Shown here: in pieces, positions 33,840 through 45,817 of the stretch
Layout of the letters: each line of letters begins with the position of its first letter
Position numbering within the stretch: position 1 is the first letter of the stretch
Assembly (NCBI GenBank): GCA_049999765.1
Contig: JBNGIQ010009380.1
Coordinates: forward strand, 1-64,000
Origin: Phaeoceros laevis
Taxonomy: Eukaryota > Anthocerotophyta > Anthocerotopsida > Notothyladales
Direction of reading: 5' to 3'
DNA: 64,000 nucleotides
Translations under genes and position numbers: made by a program
Notes under the pieces: model-generated
Told to the model about the DNA's origin: nothing
Seen by the model: the letters and a program-made list of their open reading frames with translations, nothing else
Database searches by the model: none

Positions 33840-34020
33840 TGCAAGACGGCGATGCTCACCCTCGAAACGGCGATTTTAATTCAACCCTTTCCCAAACTCA
33901 ACAGCAGGAGCTCGTCCACTTGTACTGAACAGCAGAAACCCCTCAAAGCCTCACAGGACTGGAGAGAGAGCCGTGAGCACCGCGTGACAGGGGACATGTG
34001 AAGGCATCGTCGGAATTGGC
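33840..34020. promoter_or_regulatory. Putative bidirectional promoter TRM10 / VMA21
   Basis: 181 bp between divergent start codons. No TATA box. The phrase gacggcgatg...aaacggcgatt occurs on the TRM10 side. It must hold both 5' UTRs and any shared promoter. Confidence 0.4.
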
Positions 34021-34449
34021 ATGCCTCCGCAACCAGGCATGGCGCTGAGAGATGTTATGAGACGGTTCGGACTCACGTCCCTCCTGATGTGGGCGTTGCC
34101 ACTCTCTGTGCTGTATGCCTTCAACAATAATCTCCTTCCAGGTCTGCTCGATATCATCCTGCATAGCCATTGCTCGCGTTCGGAAGCTGATGTCGTGTTT
34201 TTTTCCGCAGGAATAGGGAGTATGTCACAGGAATCACACACGCTGCTCAGCGGGTTTCTGGCCGTCATTTCAGTGAACATGGTGATCGGCGTCTACATTT
34301 ACATGGCACTGAGAGATCCCCCCACAGGGTCTGCCCCGCAACCTGATCCGGCTTTTGCAGCCAGGGCATCGGCTAGGTTGGGAGAGGCACGCAGCAGCCC
34401 TTCGGACGGGCCATCACAGCAAGCACAGATAGACAAGAAATCCGATTAG
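34021..34449 (+). CDS. VMA21: VMA21-like V-ATPase assembly chaperone, 2 exons
   Basis: Exons 34021-34141 and 34211-34449; 119 aa. Two membrane spans: LTSLLMWALPLSVLYAFNNN and TLLSGFLAVISVNMVIGVYI, joined by a short loop (LPGIGSMSQES). The C-terminus ends KKSD, a KKxx dilysine ER-retrieval signal as in yeast Vma21. Vma21 escorts the V-ATPase Vo ring during assembly in the ER. The 69-bp intron (34142-34210, gtctgc...ccgcag) is a multiple of three and has no stop, so an unspliced transcript would encode a protein 23 residues longer inside the luminal loop. I favour splicing because the joined loop matches the family. Confidence 0.88.
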   Translation: MPPQPGMALRDVMRRFGLTSLLMWALPLSVLYAFNNNLLPGLLDIILHSHCSRSEADVVFFSAGIGSMSQESHTLLSGFLAVISVNMVIGVYIYMALRDPPTGSAPQPDPAFAARASARLGEARSSPSDGPSQQAQIDKKSD

Positions 34450-35008
34450 CAATTCTCATTACATCTTTGGGACTTTCCAACCCGTCTTGTGTTGTTTCTT
34501 TCGTCTGTGTTGTTGGATTGTAAGTGGCTTGCAACCCAGACGACTTATTAGTGCTCTGGCATTGCTTGACCAGTCTTCCCTTTCACGAAACCCTTCAGCC
34601 GCAGAAACCATCGCTCCACATCTTGGAGATTTTGTAAGCTTAGATTTTGACCTATGAACATCATTCATGAGATTGCTAACTCAGTTTGACAAGACTCTCT
34701 CCGCAAGTGAGAGCTGTCAACCATACTGGCACGGCAACATGGAAATGGACAAACCACAAGTGATGTGATCTGTCAGGATAGAGCTACTGTTTCCATGTTG
34801 CAAGCCACTACCAACCTAACAGTCCCCACTACATAGTTATTATGGAGCATCAGTTCCTTGACAGCCACGGCAGGAACCACCAAAAACTGAACAGAACTCA
34901 GATCGTCACTTGTCCCTGCCAGATAATTAGGCACCTCTAACCACTCCTCAAAAGTCACCAATAACCCACGGTCCTCGTGCCCACAGGGTAAATAACCAAC
35001 TTCTCCAC

Positions 35009-35182
35009 TCACTCATGTCGTATGACATTATGATACCGCTTCTTCAGCCACTGCCAGCTAGATTTCATTTGCACCTTCATCTTGTGTTCGTAGTCGTAGA
35101 AAGTGTACTTCCACATTCGCCTGTTGTTCGGCTTGGAACCTTTACCGGGCTTGATAGAATCCATTTTGCCAGCTGAATCCAT
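35009..35182 (-). CDS. Small basic protein, unidentified
   Basis: 57 aa: begins MDSAGKMDSIKPGKGSKPNN, then RRMWKYTFYDYEHKMKVQMK and SSWQWLKKRYHNVIRHE. An in-frame stop lies just upstream of the ATG. The aromatic and Lys-rich composition and AAG-biased lysine codons look coding, but I recognise no family. The stop codon overlaps a good splice donor (CATGA|GTGAGT), so this could be an internal or first exon of a longer gene extending toward 34770, where a minus-strand ORF continues. No signal peptide or membrane segment. Confidence 0.4.
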   Translation of the reverse strand: MDSAGKMDSIKPGKGSKPNNRRMWKYTFYDYEHKMKVQMKSSWQWLKKRYHNVIRHE

Positions 35183-36606
35183 GAATTATCTACCAGACCA
35201 TCGAACTATCGTCGCCAGGGACGCAAAATTGGCGAATCAGGCCTGCAAAAGGAACGGGGAGTCAAGTAAGCAGGTGCATACTACCAGCAAAGTAAAAGTG
35301 TCGTCATGGTGGGCGCACCAAGTCGCAGACCTGACCTCAATTGAGAGAGCAACGATGAGGCGAAAGATCAAAGATTTCCTGTCATCCAGAAAAAAGCCAC
35401 AATTGATCAGATAGAGCAAACACCGCACTAGCCATGCATCTCGGAGCACAAACGAGCAACCTCTTGAGGTACCAACTTCAACCTTGAGCAGCCACAAGCA
35501 CCACCTACCGGCCGCAACCACGACGGGAGAAAGAGAAAAATCTTCCAGGTTTGCAGCATCCAAAATCATCTCAATGGTAGTCCCCAAATGGAAGAAGAAT
35601 TCTTACCTCTAAAGACCGGAATTGGAACTGCTCAAACCCTTCACAATGTCCGACCAAAACGTCTGCAAGTGCATGCAAACCGAGGAAAAACACCGCGGGA
35701 GGGAATTCGCCGACTTCCTCGCCACATTCCCTCACCGGAGAAGACCGCACCCTAGCTACCCCAAGGACGCAGAATTTCCAAGCGGCAGCACAATCTCTCG
35801 TCGCCTCGGGAAGGCTGCGTACGGTGCCCGGCGCAGCTGCAGCTGCGCGGCGGGAGCTGGACCGTACTCGAGGAAGCTCGTTTGGGAGCACGAGTGATTA
35901 GTGGATGCGGGAATTTGGTTGCGGTGAGGCCCACCGTGCTGCTGGCGCAGGTAGGAGCGCCAGCGTGTGGCTTCTCGAGCTAAAAGTGCCTGACCGCGTG
36001 ACGCGCCGAGCTTAGCACACGCAGCGACTATCGTTCCAGAGTCCAGACTAGACCGAAACCAGGCAGTTTCGTCGCGACGGGTCCACCGCAATGGATACAG
36101 TACCGGCTTAATTCGCGTTGGCCGGACAACACAACATCGACGCCTGCACTGGCTTTGTGGTACTGCTATATCCCATCTCTGTGAGCCTTTTTTTTTTTTT
36201 TTTTTATACCTCGTTTGCCAGTATCTTAAATCCAGGCAGGCGGGCCACCAATCGGATGCAATTCTGAGCCACAGCTACAGTCTCATCAGTCTGGTGTCAC
36301 CTACCTCGGTCACGGCAATTTATGTCATTCTCGTCACCGCATTCACGTGCTTTTTGCCCTTTCCCACAGTGCAGCGGCTGCTATCCTCACTGGCCCAGCA
36401 ACGATTAGGAAAACCAACCACTCCGGACATTGATTGATTGTCCACAGGAAAGGAATCCCAGTTAGGATACATACAAGTGGCAGCAGGCCTAGGAGTGAAG
36501 CATCATGCTCTCCATACACCCATAAAACACCATAAATAAAATCTCTCTATCCCCTTGCCAGTCTAATACTCTGATCCAACAAAGGTCTGATGGATGACTG
36601 TCACCT
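35183..36606. other. Intergenic, nothing recognised
   Basis: Contains an 18-T run at 36188-36205. Short ORFs near 35570-36090 on both strands are Arg/Ala-rich frames of GC-rich DNA with no family signature. Confidence 0.5.
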
Positions 36607-39600
36607 TTAATCGACAAGATACGGGCTGTCCAGTACGCCGTAGCCAGCTACAACTCCTCCTTCGTAAGAAGTTGAAACTTTGCTTCGGACCAGGTGCCCA
36701 GTTTGCCGATTCAGTAACTCCCTATCACCGTGGCTGCGCGAAGCAAGTCACTGCTCAGTCAGAATCCTCACAGCAAGTGTACATTCCTCTTGTTGCTGGC
36801 TCCTGCCCCTCAACTACTTACCACCGCAAGTAGGTGCCGTATATGCCGACCTCGGACACAGTTTCATACTTATCCCATGCACCTCGGCGTACCAAATACG
36901 TCATGTGCACAGGGGGCAAAATTCTCTGCATCAGTATGTATGCAGCTAGTCCCTTGCCACCGTCGGTATTCTTCAGCTCAAGTAACTTTGCCCTCACCTC
37001 ATCTCCAAAAAGATTGTTTTCTGATGCAAAGGGACGCCATCCTTAATCCTGATCATATCTGCGACCATACAGCTGACTGGGAAATATAAGCTGACAGCGT
37101 ACCTCCTCCTTCACGCTGGGGTTTGAGAACAAATTTGTCAGGCTCCGCAATGGCTTTCTCAATGATTTCCTCAGCTCCTTCGTCTAAACCCCACAGACCC
37201 GCAAAACAGGTCCTTACTTTCTTTGCATCTGCATTCGACAAATATCTGCACATGGATCGAAGTCATCATTCAGGGCCATGGCCCTCCAGGGACTCAGCAC
37301 ATACCTCTCCGATGCAAAAACATTGAAATCAACTCTCCGCACTGGAGGGTCCTTACCTTTCAACAACGCCAGGCCTTGCCAGCTCTTGTTGGACTTTCTT
37401 AGTTCCAGCTAGATGGTAGGAGATTGTAGGACACTTGATGGCGTTTGATCTTTCCATGAGCAGTCTAGCACCCCACTCCTTCCATTGTTACACAGAACAA
37501 GATACCATGCGTCAGTAATTCATGTTCATTTAGTGCACAGCTGCAAACAAACTGCAAACTAGGCAGGAAAAACAAACATGATAAGAGTGCATACCGCCTC
37601 CGATGGATAGTCAGTTGGCACATATCCAGCCCTGTAATAAACCACTGAAACTGCTTGCTCCTCACTGCCATGGAAGCAATTTGTTGTGTTCACATGTAGC
37701 ACCATGTCTTCCACACAACGTGCACGAAGATGCCAAAGCTACAATACATGAGTAGAGTCCCATCGTCGTCAATCCTGGCTTGCTGGAAGACCTGCGCCAA
37801 AGTTCTCCGAATGGACCTCACACCATGTGTACTCTCATTGGTCAAGGCTGATATCCTTTCGTATCTGGAGATGCAATTCTGATCTTTCCACGGCATTCAT
37901 AGAAAAAGGAACCAAGACAACTCACCTAAACTGCTTTGCAAATTGGTTCCTCTACACACGAAGTCTTGACAGGAGCAAACTGGAAAGCCAGTCAATGGAA
38001 ATGCTGAGCCTGCATGAGGATATGAATCATAAAGACGGAAAGCCAACCACTGCTGGTCGTACATGTTCCATTCCTCTGGCTGCACAACTATCAGCACTGC
38101 TGCACTGCTCGTCAGAAACAAAATGTGCGTGAGGCATCCCATTTTCAATGACCGTTGCTCACTGACTGGACAAATTCATGGAAGTGTAGCAGGATCCGCT
38201 GACCGGGCCAGAGACACCATCAGTGTACCTTGTGTGGCCGTATGCCTCCCATGCCAAAACCAATGCTTCTGCATACCCATAGTCAGCCTTGTTCTCTGGC
38301 ACTCTACTGCTTTCCAGACTGCTCTTATCCGCTAACTGGCTAACTAAGGCACTGCAAACGTGGGAGAATTAAATTACAAGGAGGACGTCAGGTTCTTTAT
38401 CCAGGTTAGTGGCATACCTTGTAGTGCATGAACAAGGAGCAGGACTTGCAAATAACAAAATTCTTTCATTGCAAATGTAGATAGTCGTCATACTTGTGCA
38501 AAGAGCTGACTCGTGACCCAAGGCCAGCAAATGACGACGAGATTGTGTTGATCTCCACTTGAAGGAGTCGTCCTGTTGGCATGTCAAGCATATAGTCTGA
38601 TCGGTGTAAACCAAGAGCAAAACTCTGCACACAGTGAGAAACCGTGTACCCACAGCTTGACACCTGACTTCATCAGCAAGTGCTACCAAGGAAGAACGGC
38701 GAATCACAAGCGCTAGAGTCACCTGCTTCACCCCTTCATTCATCACCCTCGAGTGGATGTCAAGGAGTCTATCCGTGAAATCATCAGCTAACCGTACCCT
38801 GCACCATTTCGACAGAAGTGCCACATAACCAACTCGAAGCTTCTCAATGAGTTGCACAAGGATTGCGGCTCAGATACATGTTGTAGTTCCAAGTACACTT
38901 TTTCAGGGCAAAAACCGCGGAAGCATTAAAAACTCTCGGGTTAGTTTGCAAAGAGAAAACGAACTTGGCATGAACATCTTGCAAGAAATCCCCATCAGCA
39001 GCCACCCTGTCTACCAGGGTATTAAAAAGGGGTGCCAGCTCTACAGCCTCTTCAAAAGCAGTCTTTGTGATGGGAGCTGGTAGCAGGGACAGTGGCGCGT
39101 GTATGATGCCTAGACCAGGAACTTTGCCTGAATTCTGCTTTGCAACCGTGACAAAGAAGCTTTAGAAGTCACTTCCAAAGGTGACTCACAAGAAGGAAAC
39201 CAGAAATTTGACGACACCACTACCGGCAGTTCTCTGTCTCCCATAACGAGGCCGTGTAACGAAGCCCAAACCAATGCATGCTCCACGAGATTAGCCGCAA
39301 CCTCCGGCGGAACGACACCAGAAGACTCTAAATTCACGTCAACACTGACTTGGCCATCATCAGAAGCCACTGCAGGGATCTGAGAAACCGTTTGTGCAAC
39401 TGGCTCCATAGCCTCGCCTACAGCTGACCCTCTACTTCCCAGCTGTTTGCTGTCGCAAATCCTTGTGTGACGGTCTGATGACCAATGTGCCCATCTCCGG
39501 GTAGCTGAAGGGACGTTTCTATAGCATAGTCTCGCAGACAGGCTGCCATGATGGTTCAATCTGCTGAACAATTTACCCCCACCAGGTACTCCTCGTGAGA

Positions 39601-39652
39601 CGGCGAGACCGGCGGAAATTCCAGGAGGAAAGGCAACAGAATCGAGATTCAT
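36607..39652 (-). CDS. GSH2: Glutathione synthetase, 13 exons
   Basis: Exons 39652-39190, 39127-38965, 38798-38723, 38624-38494, 38351-38229, 38104-38051, 37864-37748, 37664-37595, 37478-37357, 37334-37305, 37245-37103, 37020-36822 and 36733-36607; 605 aa. A targeting-like N-terminus of ~95 residues precedes [20 protein letters not shown]. The family core follows: [136 protein letters not shown] and [17 protein letters not shown]. It joins gamma-glutamylcysteine and glycine with ATP as a homodimer in cytosol and plastids. Junctions at exons 1/2 and 6/7 are the least certain. The ATP-binding glycine loop reads EGGENN instead of EGGGNN because the splice creates a GAA codon. Confidence 0.92.
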
Positions 39653-40599
39653 GTCTGTTTAACGGGAGTCCTCCCTCTTTCGGATAGGGCTTCTATTTGT
39701 ATCTGCCGGGCGAGTGTCGTCCTAGTGTCAGTTCGCTGGCTACAAGCTCCAATGCTGCGCCACGACGGACGAAATCTGTGTCGCTGCGAACGGAGTAGAA
39801 GCCACACTCCAGAGCTCGACAGTTGGAAAGACCGAAACGTGACGTTGAAATACGTCTTTCGTTTTTTCGGGAGTGGATTTAGGGGTTAGGCGTGGTATTA
39901 GGCGTGGATATAGGCCAGACCGCGAATCCTGAAGGGTCCGAAAATACCAGTGCTGACCCTGCTGAGCAACGCAGCCTCGACTAAACATTAGGATAAAAAA
40001 CGTTACGGCCGTGGACCACATTTCTACGCGTTTTATACGTTCCCTTTTCTAAGAAACGCAGGTTCTCTAGCAACCCGGAGTAATCCGAAGCAAATCTGTA
40101 GGCCGTGATATCGTGACACTTCCGCATACATTGGTACGTTGTCCCATACCAGTGTTCCTAAGTATAGATTCTGGGTAGGCAAGGAGAAGCGCCGTCTACC
40201 TGGTTGAAGCACTCACTCATTCCGTTCCATCCCACGGCACAGAAATGCAGTCATCACTGTAATATGGAGGTGGGGACGGGCTGAAAGCTGCTTGTAAGCT
40301 GCACACGAACATACGCCAAGAAGCAAATCCTGTAAAAAAGTTGGACACCACCCAGGCAGGACCTTGTCCCCGGAGGTGCTGCAAAACCATCTCAAAGGAC
40401 ACTGTTCAAAATAATTGGAGTTACCACTCAACTTTACCTGCCCATCCGCTTCACAAAGTTGTCCACCGTCCCTGCAACGTGTGTGCATTTTGAGGTGGAG
40501 GCTCCAAAGCATAAACCATTGTGCAAGTGTCCTGTAGCCAATCAGGGTTGGCACAGCAATATAGGCCAACCCCACGCAAGGGCATAAGCCAAACTGATG

Positions 40600-42027
40600 T
40601 CAAATCCTGTGAGTGAAGGGAGACCTGTCATATGTTCCGGCATTGCAGATTATCAAAATGGTGAAAGCGACACTTTTGCGTATCGCAGAAGAGAGAAAAC
40701 AAGGTGCCAAACAAAACAGTAACACAGGGTTGAAGTGTGGTAGACAATGGAGCTCTACATACCAAGGAATGAGGGAGCCGAATAAAAAGTGTTGCATGAT
40801 AGGAATCTTTTCCAAAACCTCTGCCTTGTACATCTTCAGCATTCCGCTGTGCACCTTGGTCCAAGTGTGCACACCACTTATATCATCAATCATGGGAGAA
40901 TGCTCCGCCAGAGGCCCCTTCTTCACCGACTTCACAAACTCAACGCACCCCAGGTAGAGGTACTCTCCGGAGAAGTTCTCGAGAATGTCAGGATTGTGGA
41001 TCGACTTCGGTTTCATGTACTTGTGATCAATAAGCTGCGAGGACCCGAAAATGAAGGGAAGGAAATGATAGTCGTCCAAACCCCAAACTCCATGAGAGCC
41101 CGCAGGCTCCAGCCAATAGGTTGTCTGTAACTTTCTCATCAAATTTAGGTAGAGCACAAAGACTCTGGACACCAGTGCTTGATAGTCATCAGGGTTGAGC
41201 AGTCCCAGCCTGGCGAGACAGAGCAGCCAGGCAGCGAAGTTGGCTTCGTGCCCAGTGCCATAGTCAATCCTGGTCGCGTTCCCAAAGCTGTCGGCAAAGT
41301 AGGGAAATATTTCCCCCGCCGCAGAAGAAAGATGTGGTGGAAGGATGGAGAGCATCAGCTGTTGTCCCTGCTCACACAACCTGGTGTACCAGTCTCTGTA
41401 CGCCGGATTGCCATACCTCACTGGCTGCTGCTTGGGGGGGATTTCGTCCACCCATTGGCTCATCAGCTCCAACACCCTGAGAATGGCTATCACCGATGGC
41501 GACTCTCTGCAAAAATCCGAGAGCTTATGACCCCGTGTTGACTCGCTCAGCGCCACAATGAATCCGAGGAACGTCTTCCCGGCCTCTGATTGTTGGAAAT
41601 GGTCGATGTCCTGCTGGCTGTGAATGCGTTTCTTGGGAAGCTGAAAGGAGTAGGGAGGGTGCAGCACGGGCACCGGGCGCGCCTGCGGCACGGGAGCCAA
41701 AGCCGCCAGCGACATCCCCGTATTGCCAGAAGGCCGCATAGGTTTCAAATTGTTCGAGGAAGGCCATGTCACTGTCCCTCCCTGTGCGCCATAGTTGAAG
41801 GAGGCCGATGGCCCATAGAATTGCCCCGGGCCAGCCTGCTCAGTCCGGCCCGGATCTGGAGGCAATTGAGCACCTGCCTCGCCAACACCAACCTCCGGAA
41901 TCACAAAGTCTTCCGAGACTAAGGCCTCTGCTTTGCCTGTCACAGGTGCCAAGTCTGCAGCAGGACCAGATACAGAAACTACAAGAGAGGCCGGAAATGC
42001 AGCATCGCCATCATCGAGAGGCTCCAT
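40600..42027 (-). CDS. PTPA: PP2A phosphatase activator (PTPA)
   Basis: The core reads KKRIHSQQDIDHFQQSEAGK, TFLGFIVALSESTRGHK, PVRYGNPAYRDWYTRL, DYGTGHEANFAAWLLCLARL, QTTYWLEPAGSHGVWGLDDY, LPFIFGSSQLIDHKY, TKVHSGMLKMYKAEVLEKIP and IMQHFLFGSL. PTPA is a peptidyl-prolyl isomerase and ATP-dependent activator of protein phosphatase 2A. About 130 N-terminal residues are Pro/Gly/Ser-rich and variable. The annotated 475-aa frame runs past a good donor at 40763 (CCTTG|GTATGT) into a tail without family resemblance (YVELHCLPHFNPVLL), so the real last exon is probably at 40213-40470 and the true end is unresolved. The rest is a single exon of ~420 codons. Confidence 0.88.
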   Translation of the reverse strand: MEPLDDGDAAFPASLVVSVSGPAADLAPVTGKAEALVSEDFVIPEVGVGEAGAQLPPDPGRTEQAGPGQFYGPSASFNYGAQGGTVTWPSSNNLKPMRPSGNTGMSLAALAPVPQARPVPVLHPPYSFQLPKKRIHSQQDIDHFQQSEAGKTFLGFIVALSESTRGHKLSDFCRESPSVIAILRVLELMSQWVDEIPPKQQPVRYGNPAYRDWYTRLCEQGQQLMLSILPPHLSSAAGEIFPYFADSFGNATRIDYGTGHEANFAAWLLCLARLGLLNPDDYQALVSRVFVLYLNLMRKLQTTYWLEPAGSHGVWGLDDYHFLPFIFGSSQLIDHKYMKPKSIHNPDILENFSGEYLYLGCVEFVKSVKKGPLAEHSPMIDDISGVHTWTKVHSGMLKMYKAEVLEKIPIMQHFLFGSLIPWYVELHCLPHFNPVLLFCLAPCFLSSAIRKSVAFTILIICNAGTYDRSPFTHRI

Positions 42028-42585
42028 TCGCTGAAACTTGGAGCAAATCCGCTAGATGCTCCGAGCAACCGCAATGCAGCAGATCGATCGTGCACGCAAT
42101 GCAGAACGCTCGAGCGGTGCACAACGTTCAAAATGTCAGGATCAATGGACCAGGTTCCTGAAGCACCGAATCGGAAGTCCACAAACTATGTCCCACGATG
42201 TCCCAAGTCCTCGTGCACGTCAAAACCTAGACGGTGATTCCTGAGGCCCGGACACTGAACTTCTTTGTGTCCAATGGTGACTGACAGCCTCGACTCCCGC
42301 GCATACTTGAGAGAGTACTCACGCGCGGTTAGTTGGGTCGCTTGGTTGGGAGGTTGGATGTGAGGCGCGCGGTTAGTAGTCATGTCTGGCTTGACGACCG
42401 CGGACGTGGTTCCTGGCATGGGACATGCGGCATCCATGTCCGGGCATACCAAGTGGCTCTGCTTACGATGCAAAGAATGGGACGTAGGCAACCTTGAGAG
42501 GCAGCATGCGGATTGCCAAACTTTTTTCTCATGGACAGCCAGAGTAACTAGGTAGAAGGCACCCGGTCTGGACAAGGGCAGCAAG

Positions 42586-44470
42586 ATCTGAAAATGTATC
42601 AGCGGATGCTAAAGGCAGGCGTGCAGCCAAACGCTTATACATTTGTCAGCTTGCTAAAGGCATGTGGTAGCATCGCAGATGTGGAAGAGGGCAGACGTAT
42701 CATGTGGAGGCTTTGAAGCACAGGTGCATATCGGACTTGTTCGTAGGTATTTGCCTCATCAACTTGTTTAGAAAGTGTGGGAGCATTGTGGAGGCGGAGA
42801 ACGTTTTTGAGATGCTGCCCCAGCGCGATGTGGTTTCATGGAATGTAATGGTGGCAACCTATGTTGAGCAGGGCCAAGTTGAGAAGGCTGTAGCATGTGG
42901 CATGCTAGCAGAGGAAGAAGAAAATCGACAGTCGAAGGCTCTTGAGAAGGGGAAGGCAATACATGCTGATGCTTGTCAGAAGGGCACCATTTGGATGGCT
43001 TCGTTGGTAGTACTCTCATCAGCATGTATGGAAAGTGTGGGAGAATCTAGGACGCATGGAGTGTGTTTGACATGCTGTTGGGGCGGAATGTCGTGTCATG
43101 GAATGCAATGCTTGCTGACCTGGATTTAGCACTGGAAGCTTTGCAGCTACACGGAAAAATGCAACAGGATGGTGTGAGAGGACCTTTGTAAGTGCAATTT
43201 GAGCATGGTTGCAAAGAGGGGAGAAAGCTGCATGCTGGATGGGCGATCCCCAATTCTCTGGACAAGGGGAAGCAATTACATGCTGACTCTCAGAGGAAAG
43301 GATATGATTCAAATGTGTTGGTTGGTAGCACTCTTCTTAGTATGTACGGGAAGTGCGGTAGCATTGAGGATGCACGGAGTGTCTTTGATGGGCAGTCCAA
43401 TCGGAATGTGGTGTCATGGAATGCAACACTCGCAGTATACGTTGGCCAGGGCCAAGCAGAGAACGCATCGCAGCTGTACGAAGAGAGGGCAAGGTGTGAT
43501 TCCAGATGCTCGAACTTTTGTTCGTGCTCTTCAAGCTTGTGGCATGCTTGGAGAGGAATACGCAAGTGTAGTCGATGGTCAATCCACCAGAACGAATTAT
43601 TGGGAACTAGATGATCAATTCATGCTGAGCTCAAAAGAGTGGCTATGGTTCAGACGTCTTGATTGCTAATACCCTCATCAGCACGTATGCAAAGTGCGGG
43701 AGCATTGTGCATGCAAGGAATGTGTTTGATGGGTTGCCCCTTCGGGATGTGGTGTTATGGAATGTGATTCTCGCCGCATATGCTGAGCACGGTGCTGGTG
43801 AAAAAGCTCTGCAGCTGTAAAGACAAATGCAGCACGAGGGCCTCAGTCCAGACGAGATCACCTTTGTGAGGGTCTTGCAAGCTTGCAGACAGTTAGGAAT
43901 TTTGGGCATACTTAGGCATATTCATTCCACGCTTAGGGGAAAGCAGTTGAGTCCTTTTCTAGGAAACTTTCTGACCCATGCATATGGGAGCTGTGCGAGC
44001 AAGGTAGCTGCCCAGAGAGTGTTTGATGACTGCTTGATCCATACTTGGTATCGTGCACTGCATGATTTGCTGGTTCTGCCAAAGAAGGCGACACTGCGGC
44101 CAGCCTGCAGTGTAATGAGAAAAAGTGCAGGTGGCTGGTGTCAAACCAAGCGCCATCACCTTTCTTTCACTCCTCTCAGCCTGTAGCAAAGCGTTTAAGA
44201 CATGTTGTCAACAATGCCAGTGCAGCCTAGTGATACTGCTTCTTGGCTGCCTTTCGGAAGCCCGAAAGGCAGCAAGCAAGCAAGCCTTTGATCATATAGT
44301 GCGTGTAGAGTCAAACTATGCTCCTGCTTATGTCATGATGTCAAATATCTTTGCAGGTGGTCTTTGGGACCAGGTCGAGAATGTTAACGAATTGGGACAA
44401 AAAGCATGTGAATCCAAGAAGCCTGGCAAGAGCTGGATAGAGGATGATATTGTTGAAACAGTTTTGTAGT
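42586..44470 (+). pseudogene. PLS-class pentatricopeptide repeat (PPR) pseudogene
   Basis: PPR motifs appear in order but in different frames and with stops: MLKAGVQPNAYTFVSLLKAC, then LFVGICLINLFRKCGSIVEA, ENVFEMLPQRDVVSWNVMVA, ALEKGKAIHADACQKG, STLLSMYGKCGSIEDARSVF, NRNVVSWNATLAVYVGQGQA, ANTLISTYAKCGSIVHARNV, SPDEITFVRVLQAC, and a C-terminal E-type end (YAPAYVMMSNIFAGG, PGKSWIE). At least five frameshifts or stops fall along 1.9 kb. Intact PLS PPRs bind organelle RNA and select editing sites. No DYW domain remains. Motif wording (YGKCGSIxDAxxVFD, DVVSWN) is typical of non-seed-plant PPR expansions. Confidence 0.8.
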
Positions 44471-45817
44471 AGCTTAGGAGACTGCAACCCACAGTAGGAA
44501 CAATTGTACGACTTGATAGGATCTACAAGAATGAAGAAGAAGTGTATTTTCAACGATTGACGGGGTACTTGCGTACCACAAACTCAGTGAATAATACATA
44601 GTTCACAACAGTGAAAAAATAACGAGAATATTGGAGAATGGTGAAAGGAACGTGAAAACAATAGCTAAAAATAGGGAAAATAGGGAGGAAAATATTGAAG
44701 GCATTTGACGTCAACTCGTGCATACCAATGTACAGTCGACCCTCTTTATTTGTCCCCTCTTTAAGTGAAATTCCTCTATATTTGTTACCGGGCTGGCTAC
44801 TCCGCATTGGGGAACACTTGGTAACTGTTAATTGTTATTTGTTACTCAAGTTCAAAACCCTTATGTAGAAAAATGCCCCCTCTAAATGTTACTATAGGTA
44901 ATTATAAGAGAAATAACTAGTGGACGGGTATAACTACTAAAATATTGTGAACTTACATTACTTAGGTCACCCCGGGCAGTCCAAAGGGGAGCCACGCCCA
45001 TGAAGGTCATAAGAAAACATGAGGAGCCACACTCTTGAAGGTCAAAAGAAGATCCCTATTCCAATGATGTCACCTCCCATATGATTTCTAGTGCCTTGAG
45101 AAGGGCTGAAGGTATAGGTGCGGCTATTTTACGACTACATAGGCCGCTAATCGGCTAATTACTGCATTAATATGTAATTATCGTTTGAGCTCAGTGTTTT
45201 CTTATCTCGAGGGGAGGACTTGGGTTTTGAGAAAGGCGAGAAATGCTTGCGTTGCTTCTACAAACGAATACGGTAGGCCCAGGGGGTAGAGATTTCGTAT
45301 TTGTAAGTCGAAGACTAGAATAGTGTTGGTGAGCCAACAACGATGTTTCTCTTCAGTGCGAATATCCAGCCGCCTGAACTCCGTTGACGGTGGAGGTCAC
45401 TCCTAAAGTCTGCTCTAAACTTGCAAACACGAGGTGCTAGTGTCAAAATCACGAACTGACGGGTTCCATTTAGTGAGGAACTGCCGAGAGTTAACTAGGA
45501 AGGGGCTTTCATCTAAAGCCAAAAAAGAAATCTTGAGGGGTTGTGTTTTGCTTTTCGTTGATTCGGCCTTGTACACTTTCGACATCTCCCGGGAGGAAGG
45601 TCAGGTCATCGCCTTTGGGATCTTTGATAAAGACCAGGAGGAACCGAAGATTCTTCGGATTATCCGGTCACAGAAAAACAGGTGCCAACGCCTCACGACC
45701 GGAGTTTGAAGAATCCCATAGCTGCAGGCCCTAGGCGTACAAGCTCTTGGCTATCTCAAATGGTTTGAGTTGATTTTTGTGTCTCCTTAGAACTTGCGGA
45801 AGTAATTGGGCATAGCC
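44471..45817. other. AT-rich intergenic with possible pogo-like end
   Basis: CAGTCGACCCTCTTTATTTG (near 44734) resembles Tc1/mariner-pogo termini (CAGTCGAC + CTC + AT-rich), but no opposite end was found within 1 kb. The phrase atgaaggtcataagaa / ttgaaggtcaaaagaa with gagccac recurs at about 44990-45050. A 91-codon ORF at 45434 shows no family. Confidence 0.3.

Noticed and set aside
44730-44830. Intact pogo/mariner transposon
   Set aside because: Only one end-like sequence is visible, with no inverted partner, TA duplication pair or transposase.
45434-45709. 91-codon ORF upstream of GET4
   Set aside because: No recognisable domain, no splice link to GET4, whose own first exon (45818) fits with a clean phase.
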